Positions 32,745 to 41,681 of a stretch of 64,000 bases of DNA are shown piece by piece. The notes under the pieces were generated by a model that saw only the letters and a list, made by a program, of their open reading frames with translations, did not search any database and was not told the origin of the DNA. How positions within the stretch are numbered: position 1 is the first letter of the stretch; each line of letters starts with the position of its first letter. Both the position numbers and the translations under genes were made by a program. Source of the DNA: Prolixibacter sp. SD074 (GTDB lineage: Bacteria; Bacteroidota; Bacteroidia; Bacteroidales; Prolixibacteraceae); contig NZ_BLAW01000001.1 in the NCBI RefSeq assembly GCF_009617895.1, forward strand, positions 1,913,001 through 1,977,000. Direction: 5' to 3'.

Positions 32745-34571
32745 TTATGATATTTTCTTTTTGAAAGGCGTGTAGCGTAAACCACCGCCGGCAAAACCGG
32801 AATTCTTGTAAAATTCCACAAAAGTCAAACGCATTGGGTGAACAAATGCTCCCAGCGTCGACATAAATATCGTGATGCCGTGGCCAATGAGCAAAATAAT
32901 GATCATCACCACAATTTTCAGCACCGGAATATCGGGTGACAACTGCATTGCCAGACTGTTGAATACATATCCGAGAATCGCACTGGAAACTCCCAGGGCA
33001 AACAAACGGATATAGGACAACAGGTCACCCAACACACCGGTCACCATGTTATAGGCATCCCACAAGCCAACTCCGAAATTAGTAAATACATTTCGCTCCG
33101 GGTTGTTGAACAGGAAAGCGCCGGCAAAACCGACTCCGATTACGACGTACATCACAATATTCACAATCAGCGGGCCGACACCCAGGGTTTTCATCAGGTA
33201 TACCAGCAATCCACCAACTATCAGGACCAGCCAGCCGGCCGTTCCAACAGCATATTTCCAGCCAAACTGGTGCTTTTCGTTCGCCACTTTAATGAACATC
33301 CCGAAAATAATCTGAATGGCCCCCAGCAACAGTGCCAGCGTGAAAAGATGGTCGTTGATGGTTTTCCCCTGCGCAGCCATACGATCAGCTAATGTGCCGT
33401 AAAAGGAGAAATGCATTTCGTAGAGATTCATGCCGAAAACAGTACCACTAATGAGACCAAAAATAATGGTCGCTAATCCCAGTGAGCCAAGAAGCTTCAT
33501 CGGCCCCTTCATGGAAGGTTTTACACGGCCGGACATGATGAACCCAATCAATGCCAGCACAAGACCATATCCGGCGTCCCCCAGACAGAACCCGAAAAAG
33601 ACCCAGTAAAAAGGCGCATAGTAAGGTGTCAAATCCAATTCCTTATAATTTGGCAGCGCATACAAATCACCAATCGTTTCGAAAAGACGGGTAAACCAAT
33701 TGTTCTTTAGCAACACCGGCACCTTTTCTTTCAAGTCGGGATAGGCCGATTCGAAGTAAACGCCCTGTGATTCCAGGAAATGATCGAATTCTTCCGATGC
33801 ATTATCCGGAATAAATCCTTCCAGAATTACCACCTTGTCATCTGCAGAACGTGGCGAACTAAGTACCACCTTATCAAAATCGAATTCCTGCTGGACCTTT
33901 AAGCTCAATTGCTCCAATGCCGGCAAATAGGATGCAGCATATTGGTTGTAAGCGGCATCAATCTCAGCTATCTTATCTTCCAGCTTTTTCAGCTCACTGC
34001 GAACGAAATTAATCGAATGCCCTGGCAAGCGGACCGGGTCCGCATCAATATCTACCTTTCCACCCTTGGGAGTTACCGTTACAAACCAGGTTGTAGTACC
34101 CAATTCAGAAATGATAAAAGCATTGTATTTCTCAGGCCAGTCTTTCTCCCAGCGACGTGACGATGTAGAGAAAAAGTTAATTTCCCAGCCATCTTCCGCC
34201 AACCGTTCAACAGACTCCCAGGAAAAGTCGCCCCAGGGCTCCAGTAGATGGAGATCCTTCTGCAGCGACTGTACTTCCTGCTCCGCCACTTCACGTTCGT
34301 GCCGCATGGCCTCGAAATCGTGAAGCACCTTCAGGCTGTCGACATTGGTTCCGGCATTTTCTACCGGCTCTGCTTCGCGCAGGTGCAAGAATTTGATAGC
34401 ATCAGAGATACGCTTCAGCAACTGCATTTTTTCGCGCAGTGTAGCGTCATCCATTTCTCCACCTTTCCGCTCTTTCACATGCAACAATCCGCGTTCCCGA
34501 ACAGCTTCCAGAAACGTTTCATACTCCCTGTGGTAGACGAGAAAAGTGTATTTTTTCATCCGTATAATCAT
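32745..34571 (-). CDS. ntpI: V-type ATPase subunit I (a-subunit stator)
   Basis: The 608-residue protein has a long soluble coiled-coil N-terminal half and seven to eight membrane segments in the C-terminal half (from about residue 320, YWVFFGFCLGDAGYGLVLAL onward), the plan of subunit I/a. It provides the ion half-channels facing the K ring. The start overlaps the end of subunit D by four bases. MRLTFVEFYKNSGFAGGG near the C-terminus is a family signature. Confidence 0.93.
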   Translation of the reverse strand: MIIRMKKYTFLVYHREYETFLEAVRERGLLHVKERKGGEMDDATLREKMQLLKRISDAIKFLHLREAEPVENAGTNVDSLKVLHDFEAMRHEREVAEQEVQSLQKDLHLLEPWGDFSWESVERLAEDGWEINFFSTSSRRWEKDWPEKYNAFIISELGTTTWFVTVTPKGGKVDIDADPVRLPGHSINFVRSELKKLEDKIAEIDAAYNQYAASYLPALEQLSLKVQQEFDFDKVVLSSPRSADDKVVILEGFIPDNASEEFDHFLESQGVYFESAYPDLKEKVPVLLKNNWFTRLFETIGDLYALPNYKELDLTPYYAPFYWVFFGFCLGDAGYGLVLALIGFIMSGRVKPSMKGPMKLLGSLGLATIIFGLISGTVFGMNLYEMHFSFYGTLADRMAAQGKTINDHLFTLALLLGAIQIIFGMFIKVANEKHQFGWKYAVGTAGWLVLIVGGLLVYLMKTLGVGPLIVNIVMYVVIGVGFAGAFLFNNPERNVFTNFGVGLWDAYNMVTGVLGDLLSYIRLFALGVSSAILGYVFNSLAMQLSPDIPVLKIVVMIIILLIGHGITIFMSTLGAFVHPMRLTFVEFYKNSGFAGGGLRYTPFKKKIS

Positions 34572-35170
34572 GATTCCACCTCCCTTGCTTCCTGTCGAGA
34601 TTTCACAATCTTCTGGGCGGACTTGGAAAGGTTTTCCTTGTCTTCCAGGAATCGCTTGATTTTTCGAATGGCATCTTCGTAGCCCGGAATCTGTACCTTT
34701 TCGAAGAGATTCACCTTCTGGGTGGTCTTCTTACGGGCGTGATCCAACAGAACCATCTTCTGACTGAAAAACTCCTGTTCGATCCCAATTTCGGCCAGTT
34801 CTTTCACCACTTTGATACCATCGAGGAACCATTTAGGTTTGCTGAAAATGCTGAACGGTGCAATATCAAATTCCACACCGTCGAGGATAGGCGTCTGGAC
34901 ACCGGCAATCTTTTTCACCGACATCTTCACGTCCTTTACCCTGACGAGTGAAACATCGAACTCGCCCCAAAGTGCCATCATTGAATCGTATTCTTCGATG
35001 GTCTCTTCGAGGAGCTTGTTCAGCCTTTTCACCTCATCTTTAGCCCTCTTTACTTCGACCCGCAGCGCCGACTCCTTGTTCTTGATGGTAGGCAAAGCCT
35101 TCACCCGAACCTTGAGTTGCTTCTCGAGTCCCTGTAAAGCGGTTTTATTGTATTGAAAATTTATTGCCAT
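34568..35170 (-). CDS. ntpD: V-type ATPase subunit D (central stalk)
   Basis: The 200-residue protein opens with FQYNKTALQGLEKQLKVRVK and is nearly all helical with two long coiled-coil arms, as expected for subunit D, the rotating shaft inside the A3B3 head. It is separated from subunit B by a four-helix-bundle cassette. Confidence 0.9.
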   Translation of the reverse strand: MAINFQYNKTALQGLEKQLKVRVKALPTIKNKESALRVEVKRAKDEVKRLNKLLEETIEEYDSMMALWGEFDVSLVRVKDVKMSVKKIAGVQTPILDGVEFDIAPFSIFSKPKWFLDGIKVVKELAEIGIEQEFFSQKMVLLDHARKKTTQKVNLFEKVQIPGYEDAIRKIKRFLEDKENLSKSAQKIVKSRQEAREVES

Positions 35171-35181
35171 ATTCTTTACAA

Positions 35182-35209
35182 TTGAAAATGGAGAATGGAG
35201 AATTGAAAA
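35182..35209. repeat. Heptanucleotide array, left arm of cassette 2
   Basis: Four heptamers: TTGAAAA, TGGAGAA, TGGAGAA, TTGAAAA. It starts a dozen bases from the subunit D start codon and ends exactly at the stop codon of the four-helix-bundle gene. The inverted counterpart is at 35581-35608. Confidence 0.9.
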
Positions 35210-35581
35210 TTAAGACTTCCTAACACCTTTTGAAGTACGGATAATCGAAGTAAGAATATTTTTAATCTCCTTTCCTTCTTCCATCACTTCCTGGTAGTCC
35301 GGATAATCCAGAATCAACTCGCTGGCCTCCAGTAATTCCAGCCAATAATTAGTTTCTATCGATTCTTTATTAGCAATTGAAAATTTATGAATGAAATCCG
35401 CTTTACTTTCAGCTTCCTGCGCTTCACGGCTGTTGGCTCCAATACTGGTACCAGAACGAAGCAATTGTTTGGAAAGAACATATTCTTTCTTTTCCTGCTG
35501 TAGCCATCTGCACAGTCCAACAATTTTCTGTGCAAACCGAAACGTTCGGTCAGGAATTACATTGCTGGCGACTTCATTCAT
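35210..35581 (-). CDS. Four-helix-bundle protein (23S IVS / Avd-like family), second copy
   Basis: From the ATG at 35579-35581 the product is 123 residues, with the hallmark KQLLRSGTSIGANSREAQ and the following KADFIHKFSIANKESIETN. It is homologous to, but clearly diverged from, the protein at 274-627. A TTG two codons upstream is less likely to be the start. It lies in the V-ATPase operon between subunits B and D, in the same direction, framed by inverted heptamer arrays. No functional link to the ATPase is expected; it looks like an inserted cassette. Confidence 0.85.
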   Translation of the reverse strand: MNEVASNVIPDRTFRFAQKIVGLCRWLQQEKKEYVLSKQLLRSGTSIGANSREAQEAESKADFIHKFSIANKESIETNYWLELLEASELILDYPDYQEVMEEGKEIKNILTSIIRTSKGVRKS

Positions 35582-35608
35582 TCTCAATTTTCAATTCTCA
35601 ATTTTCAA
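35581..35608. repeat. Heptanucleotide array, right arm of cassette 2
   Basis: Four heptamers TTCTCAA, TTTTCAA, TTCTCAA, TTTTCAA, the inverted complement of the TTGARAA units at 35182-35209. The first base belongs to the start codon of the enclosed gene, and the array ends eight bases from the subunit B stop codon. Confidence 0.9.
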
Positions 35609-35616
35609 TTAATTTT

Positions 35617-36942
35617 CTACGCCTCTTTCGGCCAGTATTTATTCATCAGCTCCTGCTTGATACCAACCTCTTCAGGCTTGAAGTGTCTGCTAAGAAGTTT
35701 CCAGCCGGTGTCCAGCATTTCATCCGTACCGATGTTCACGTCAATAGCCAGCAAATCGTTGGAGTACTCTTTAGCAAAATCAAGGGTCCGCTGGTCATAT
35801 TCCGTCAGGTCGAAACCGTTCTCCAGTTTCGTTTTGGCGCTGGCGGCATCGGCGTAAAGCCGGATGGCAGCGTTCATTACCTGTGGGTGATCCTCACGGG
35901 TTTTATCCCCGATAACCAACTGTTTCAGTCGCGACAGCGAACGGAACGGGTCAACGATTACTTTGCCTACATCTGAGTCACGGCGCAGGAACAACTGTCC
36001 TTCGGTAATGTAACCGGTGTTATCCGGAATCGCGTGGGTAATATCGCCACCTGACAGCGTTGTAACCGCGATAATGGTAATGGAACCGCCACTTGGGAAC
36101 TGCACTGCTTTTTCGTAAATTTTCGCGAGGTCGGAATAGAGCGAACCCGGCATCGAGTCTTTCGACGGAATCTGGTCCATACGGTTCGACACAATCGAGA
36201 GCGCATCCGCGTAAAGCGTCATGTCAGTCAACAGCACCAGCACACTTTCGTTTTTCTCTACCGCGAAATATTCGGCAGCCGTCAGCGCCATGTCCGGTAC
36301 CAACAAACGTTCTACCGGCGGATTTTCCGTCGTATTCACAAACGATACGATACGGTCAAGCGCACCGGCATTATCGAATACATTGCGGAAGAAAAGGTAG
36401 TCGTCGTTCGTCAGTCCCATACCACCAAGAATAATCTTGTCGGCTTTTGCGCGAAGTGCTACCATCGCCATTACCTGGTTGAACGGCTGATCCGGGTCGG
36501 CGAAGAACGGAATCTTCTGTCCCGACACCAGCGTGTTGTTCAGGTCGATACCAGCGATACCGGTTGCAATCAATTCGGACGGTTGCTTGCGACGCACGGG
36601 ATTTACCGACGGTCCGCCAATTGCAATTTCCTGCCCTTCAATATCAGGTCCGCCATCGATTGGGTTGCCAAAAGCGTTAAAAAAGCGTCCGGCAAGCTGG
36701 TCACTTACTTTCAGCGAAGGCGATTTTCCCAGGAAGGTTACCTCTGCATTGGTCGGGATACCTTCGGTACCACCAAACACCTGCAGGGTCACATCGTCAC
36801 CAATGATTTTCACCACCTGCGCCAGCCGTCCGCTAATTTCGGCCAGCTCATCGTAGCCAATCCCTTCAGCTCTCAGGGTACAGGTTGCTTTTGTAATCTG
36901 TGTGACTTTAGTATATATTTTCTGAAAAGCTTTCGTTGCCAT
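35617..36942 (-). CDS. ntpB: V-type ATPase subunit B
   Basis: The 441-residue non-catalytic head subunit contains the family blocks AITTLSGGDITHAIPDNTGY (here VTTLSGGDITHAIPDNTGYI), DDPDQPFNQ-like region (FFADPDQPFNQV) and SRLKQLVIGDKTREDH. The P-loop is replaced, as is normal for B. It directly follows subunit A; the stop and start share a base. Confidence 0.95.
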   Translation of the reverse strand: MATKAFQKIYTKVTQITKATCTLRAEGIGYDELAEISGRLAQVVKIIGDDVTLQVFGGTEGIPTNAEVTFLGKSPSLKVSDQLAGRFFNAFGNPIDGGPDIEGQEIAIGGPSVNPVRRKQPSELIATGIAGIDLNNTLVSGQKIPFFADPDQPFNQVMAMVALRAKADKIILGGMGLTNDDYLFFRNVFDNAGALDRIVSFVNTTENPPVERLLVPDMALTAAEYFAVEKNESVLVLLTDMTLYADALSIVSNRMDQIPSKDSMPGSLYSDLAKIYEKAVQFPSGGSITIIAVTTLSGGDITHAIPDNTGYITEGQLFLRRDSDVGKVIVDPFRSLSRLKQLVIGDKTREDHPQVMNAAIRLYADAASAKTKLENGFDLTEYDQRTLDFAKEYSNDLLAIDVNIGTDEMLDTGWKLLSRHFKPEEVGIKQELMNKYWPKEA

Positions 36943-38699
36943 TATGCTACTTTTCTTTCGTTAATGATCTGATTCAATTCTTCTTCAAACTTCTTAAACT
37001 CGTCAGTTTCAAACTCCGAGTAGTTCATTTGGCGCAGGTTGTTGATCACGCGTTTGAAGTAGCTCCCCACTTCAGTGAACGATTCAAACTGAAAATCGGT
37101 ATGGCAAATGCCCATTACCTTATTCAACATATATTCCTGACGTTCGAGCGGAGTATTCATATCAACCTTATCGAATGCATCCTGCTGAAGAATCACAAAG
37201 TCGATAACTTCCGACTTCCAGAAACGGATGTGATATTCCACCGGCACACCATCATCGCCCAAGATATTGATCTGCTCACTAACTTCCTGTCCGCGAAGCA
37301 GGAGCGTTTTCAGTTCATTAATCGAAGCAATCCACTTGTCTCCAATACGTTTGCCGATATACTCTTCAAACTCAGGATATTCCAGGTATTTGGAATACGA
37401 TTCGATTGGGTTGATGGCCGGGTAACGTTTTCCGTCGGCACGGCTCTGCTGCAATGCGTAGAAACAACGGGCCACTTTCTTGGTGGACTCGGTTACCGGC
37501 TCTTTCAGGTTACCCCCCGCAGGCGATACCGTTCCGATAAAGGTAACAGAACCGGTTTCACCATTATTCAGGTGAACGAAACCGGCACGTGCATAGAAGT
37601 TCGCAATAACAGCCGAAAGGTCCATCGGGAAAGCATCCTGTCCGGGCAATTCCTCCAAACGGTTCGACATCTCACGCAATGCCTGCGCCCAACGGGAAGT
37701 TGAGTCGGCCATCATCAACACTTTCAGTCCCATGGAACGATAATATTCCGAAAGCGTCATTGCTGTATATACCGACGCTTCACGGGAAGCAACCGGCATA
37801 TTAGAAGTGTTCGCCACGATGACGGTACGCTCCATTAGTTTACCTCCGGTGTGCGGGTCTTCCAGTTCGGGGAACTCGGTAAAGATTTCCACCACCTCGT
37901 TGGCACGCTCACCACAGGCAGCAATCACTACGATATCGGCTTCGGCCTGTTTCGAAATGGCATGCTGCAATACGGTTTTACCCGTTCCGAAAGGTCCGGG
38001 AATAAAGCCGGTTCCACCTTCTACAATCGGGTTAATGGTATCGATGGTGCGAACTCCCGTTTCAAGTAATTTAAATGGACGTGGTTTTTCGCGGTAAGCA
38101 GTAATAGCTCTTTTCACCGGCCATTTCTGGACCATCGTCACATTATGCTCCTTGCCGTCAGCATCCACCAACACAGCAATTGTGTCGTTTATTTTATATT
38201 CGCCGGCTTCGACCACCGATTTAACAGTGTATTTACCTTCAAACACAAATGGCACCATAATACGGTGAGGTTTACCATTTTCGTTTACCTCACCCAGCCA
38301 GTCGGCAGCTTCCACTTCGTCGCCCGATTTGGCCAGCGGTTTGAAGTCCCAGATTGTATCATCATCCAGCGGATTGGTATAATCTCCCCTTTTCAGGAAG
38401 ACGCCATCCATTTTGTCGAGGTCGTTTTGCAGACCATCGTAGTTTTTGGAGAGGATGCCTGGCCCGAGTGTTACTTCGAGCATATGTCCGGTGAATCGAA
38501 CAGGATCACCGATTTTCAGTCCCCTGGTGCTTTCGAAAACCTGTACAAAGGCGTTGGCTCCGTTCACCTTAATCACCTCTGCCATCAGGTCGGTACCACG
38601 AGTCTGAAGGTAGCAGATTTCGTTCTGCGCTACCGGACCGTCGGCTTCCACTGTCACCAGGTTGGCAATAATTCCTTTGACTTTACCTTGCGTAGACAT
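36942..38699 (-). CDS. ntpA: V-type ATPase catalytic subunit A
   Basis: The 585-residue subunit has the P-loop GPFGTGKTVLQH near residue 235, the A-subunit-specific non-homologous insert before it, and the catalytic region CGERANEVVEIFTEFPELED; ADSTSRWAQALREMSNRLEE follows. It hydrolyses or makes ATP. It follows the DUF2764 gene by nine bases. Confidence 0.97.
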   Translation of the reverse strand: MSTQGKVKGIIANLVTVEADGPVAQNEICYLQTRGTDLMAEVIKVNGANAFVQVFESTRGLKIGDPVRFTGHMLEVTLGPGILSKNYDGLQNDLDKMDGVFLKRGDYTNPLDDDTIWDFKPLAKSGDEVEAADWLGEVNENGKPHRIMVPFVFEGKYTVKSVVEAGEYKINDTIAVLVDADGKEHNVTMVQKWPVKRAITAYREKPRPFKLLETGVRTIDTINPIVEGGTGFIPGPFGTGKTVLQHAISKQAEADIVVIAACGERANEVVEIFTEFPELEDPHTGGKLMERTVIVANTSNMPVASREASVYTAMTLSEYYRSMGLKVLMMADSTSRWAQALREMSNRLEELPGQDAFPMDLSAVIANFYARAGFVHLNNGETGSVTFIGTVSPAGGNLKEPVTESTKKVARCFYALQQSRADGKRYPAINPIESYSKYLEYPEFEEYIGKRIGDKWIASINELKTLLLRGQEVSEQINILGDDGVPVEYHIRFWKSEVIDFVILQQDAFDKVDMNTPLERQEYMLNKVMGICHTDFQFESFTEVGSYFKRVINNLRQMNYSEFETDEFKKFEEELNQIINERKVA

Positions 38700-38708
38700 A
38701 TTCGTTGT

Positions 38709-39560
38709 TTACTTGTTTAATTTAAATTCTTCAGGGAATTCGAACGAGTGTTGCAGTTCCTGGACGAAATCGCGGAAAATCTTCAGACCGGTTTCCTGGC
38801 TCAGTTTCACCCATCGCTCAATCATTTCGAGTTGCAACAGGTAAGCAAAGACTTTCTCAACGGTGAAATACTTGAAGAAAGAATTTTCTTCGAGCCATTT
38901 CCACCGCAGTGCATCAATACGACGTTCGCGTTCATAAAGATTGGCCTCTTCGGCGATATGTAATACATCATCCAGATATGGGAAGATGGCTGCCAGACCA
39001 AAATCTTTTGAATTGCTTTCGCGGATGGTATTAGCGATTTCACTGTTTCCGACAATCGCCGGCCCTAAATCCAAATCGTAATTCCGACAATTGATTGCCG
39101 TGAGAATATTCTGCACATTCAGGTTAAAGGCAAACCAACTGCTGACAAACTCATTCCGGCTGTTCAGGGCGTCATCGTAATAAAGTGTCGCCAACTGATC
39201 TTCCCAGGCCATATCGGGAAACAGTGGTTTCTCTTCGAGCCAGGCAGGAATAAACTCCTTAAAGTACACAGGAATTCGTTCATCTTTCGGATTTTCTTCC
39301 TCCTTCACCATTTGCAAAATCCCGGCTAAATCATCCCCGGCAAGATTACCCCGGTCGTCAAGTTTTGCCTCCGCATCTTTCAGGTATGCAATCAGGTTCA
39401 GGTTGTCGAATTTCCGGTAAAAGAGCTTAATCAACTCAAAATCGTCTTCCGACAGGTTCGCACGCAACTCGTCCTTGAACTCTTTCAAATCAAAGTTCTG
39501 CTTATTGTCATCTATGTGAATCTCGGGAAGCCCGGCAACCAGACAGTAATATTTTTTCAT
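38709..39560 (-). CDS. DUF2764 protein of the V-ATPase operon
   Basis: The 283-residue protein begins MKKYYCLVAGLPEIHIDD, matching DUF2764, a family found almost only in Bacteroidota-type V-ATPase operons. It is helical throughout. Because no subunit C or F gene is present in the operon, this protein may take the place of subunit C, which couples the rotor ring to the shaft (inference from position). It lies between E and A. Confidence 0.85.
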   Translation of the reverse strand: MKKYYCLVAGLPEIHIDDNKQNFDLKEFKDELRANLSEDDFELIKLFYRKFDNLNLIAYLKDAEAKLDDRGNLAGDDLAGILQMVKEEENPKDERIPVYFKEFIPAWLEEKPLFPDMAWEDQLATLYYDDALNSRNEFVSSWFAFNLNVQNILTAINCRNYDLDLGPAIVGNSEIANTIRESNSKDFGLAAIFPYLDDVLHIAEEANLYERERRIDALRWKWLEENSFFKYFTVEKVFAYLLQLEMIERWVKLSQETGLKIFRDFVQELQHSFEFPEEFKLNK

Positions 39561-39726
39561 TCGAAACGGTTTTCCAAAACAAACAGCCTGCCGGATTCAG
39601 TGGAAATAAGTCTTATTCCTGGCCTGCCATAGCAAAGGTCTGAAAATAGGAACCCTGGCCCGGTTGGTTGTTTCATTCGTAAAAGGTTCTCATCCAAAAG
39701 CACTGGGAAATGCCCCGGTGTTTTAC

Positions 39727-40341
39727 TTACTTTTCGAAAAGAAGTTCAACGATTTTTGGACGCAGGAACTCTTTGAAGAAGTTGATGAAATCCTCATCGG
39801 TAAAACTGACCTTGTAGCTTCCGTCAGCCGGAGCTACCTGGAAACCAGCCTTCAGGCCGTTTACAGTTTCGATGGTGAAGCCTTTATCGAGCACCCCTTT
39901 GGCAACACTTGCGAAGTAATCGCTGATGGCCTTTTCGTCCTGTTTGGGGATAAGAACCTGCATGTCGGTAGTTTCATCGTTATGTACAGCCCAGTTTTTC
40001 ACAGCTGTTTCGATGGCTTTCCGGATAAACCCGGTATCCCCCATCGCTGCTTTAATTTCGGAAGTGGTAATGGCACCATTAATAATGCCCACAAGTTCTT
40101 GTTTCAGGGCATCAACTGCCTGCCGGGAAGCCAGCTTGAGTTCTGATTTGGTGTTCTTATCAAATTCGGCTGATTTTTTCTCGGCTTCAGAAACGATTTT
40201 CTCAGCATCTTTTTTTGCATCCGCCAAAATTTTCTCTGCCTCCGCGCGGGCATCGGACACAATTTTTTCGGCCTCCTCGTTTCCTTTCGAGATTCCTTCC
40301 TGATAAATCTTATCAGTCAGCTCTTGAAGTCTGTTGTCCAT
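39727..40341 (-). CDS. ntpE: V-type ATPase subunit E (peripheral stalk)
   Basis: The 204-residue protein is a long N-terminal coiled coil rich in Ala, Glu and Lys (AEKIVSDARAEAEKILADAK) followed by a globular C-terminal domain, the plan of subunit E. It is the first gene of the seven-subunit operon. The 166-bp gap before DUF2764 holds no further gene, so a separate G/H stalk partner is not evident. Confidence 0.88.
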   Translation of the reverse strand: MDNRLQELTDKIYQEGISKGNEEAEKIVSDARAEAEKILADAKKDAEKIVSEAEKKSAEFDKNTKSELKLASRQAVDALKQELVGIINGAITTSEIKAAMGDTGFIRKAIETAVKNWAVHNDETTDMQVLIPKQDEKAISDYFASVAKGVLDKGFTIETVNGLKAGFQVAPADGSYKVSFTDEDFINFFKEFLRPKIVELLFEK

Positions 40342-40776
40342 ATCTATTAGTTATTTGTTGTATGCATTGATTTTGGTTGTCTACATGCCAAAAAAACGAA
40401 TTCGAAAGATACAATTCCCCTGACAAAAAAAAGAAGAGAAAATACAGATTGTAATGTCATCAACGAACCGAACAACATCCTTTAGAAAATATACATCCGG
40501 ACCTTCTTCTGTTAAATACCATTGCCGCTGCAACCATCGCCCGGTTAATGAAAGACAAAGGAATAATAAAACCCCATATCAGTATTTCGTTCGGCGCCCC
40601 AATTTAATAATTATTTAACAATTGAGGAGACAAATTTCACCCATAAAAACTCCACCTTTTCAAAGCCAATATCTTTCGAATTATCTTACATAATCACTTA
40701 AATTTTTAATATTTAATTTTTATGCCTACTGCAGAAATTGTAACTTCAACCATTCCGCCGACAATTATTTTTTGAG
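40342..40776. other. Divergent intergenic region, 435 bp
   Basis: It separates the V-ATPase operon from the HAD hydrolase. On the minus strand TATCTTTC near 40403-40410 is one base away from the TAnnTTTG promoter consensus, but no -33 element is suitably spaced. No gene is seen. Confidence 0.45.
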
Positions 40777-41604
40777 ATGACAGAAATAAAAATGGTAATA
40801 ACCGACTTGGATGGCACGCTATTGCAGGCCGACCATTCCATCAGCACAGCCGATTACAGTACATTGAAGGAGTTGGGAGAACGTGGAATATGCCGGGTGG
40901 CAGCCACCGGAAGAAACCTGGTGAAAGTTAGGCAGGCGCTTACTCCCGACATGCCGTTTGATTTTGTCATTTTCAGCTCAGGCGCTGGCTTGATGGACTG
41001 GAAAAAACAAAAGCTGCTGATCGCCAGGAGTATTCCTTCTGAGGAAACCGGCGAAATCATCCGCTTTCTGATGGAGGAGAAACTGAACTTCAAAGTGTCA
41101 AGGGAGATACCGGACAATCACCATTTTGCCTGGTGGAGAAGTACCCCGTGCGAAGAATTCGAACGTTACCTGAATTATCATAAAGTGCTGGGAGACGCGG
41201 TTCCCCTAAAACAAGGCGATGCTTTTCCCATTTCGCAGGTCCTGATATTTCTCCGGCGTGGTACGGAACTGTTCGTTACCATCAAACAAAAGATACTGAA
41301 CCATTTCCCTCACGTCAGTGTTATTAGGGCCACTTCTCCGTTACATCCCGATTTTACCTGGATGGAAATCTTCCCGGAAGGAGTTACGAAAGCACGTGGT
41401 GTGGAAGAAGTTTGCCACATTACCGGAATTCCACAGGAACACACGCTGGGCATCGGGAATGATTTTAACGATATGGAGTTACTCGATTACACCCGTCATT
41501 CGTATGTTGTTGACAATGCGCCGGACGAACTTAAATTTCGCTACCGGAACAGTCTTTCCCATCTTAAAGACGGATTCTCCTATGCTGTTCGAAAACATTT
41601 GTAA
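40777..41604 (+). CDS. HAD-superfamily sugar phosphatase (Cof type)
   Basis: The 275-residue protein has HAD motif I DLDGTLLQADH, the Cof-type C2 cap, and motif IV GIGNDFNDMELLDYT. MEIFPEGVTKARGVEEV supplies the motif III lysine. These Cof enzymes dephosphorylate sugar phosphates or flavin precursors; the substrate is unknown. It is apparently a single gene ahead of the peptidase. Confidence 0.9.
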   Translation: MTEIKMVITDLDGTLLQADHSISTADYSTLKELGERGICRVAATGRNLVKVRQALTPDMPFDFVIFSSGAGLMDWKKQKLLIARSIPSEETGEIIRFLMEEKLNFKVSREIPDNHHFAWWRSTPCEEFERYLNYHKVLGDAVPLKQGDAFPISQVLIFLRRGTELFVTIKQKILNHFPHVSVIRATSPLHPDFTWMEIFPEGVTKARGVEEVCHITGIPQEHTLGIGNDFNDMELLDYTRHSYVVDNAPDELKFRYRNSLSHLKDGFSYAVRKHL

Positions 41605-41681
41605 CAAAATAGAAGAACAGGATACAAATAGAGAAATATCTACTAATTATACATAATTATCTATCTCAAGACGAATTGCTT

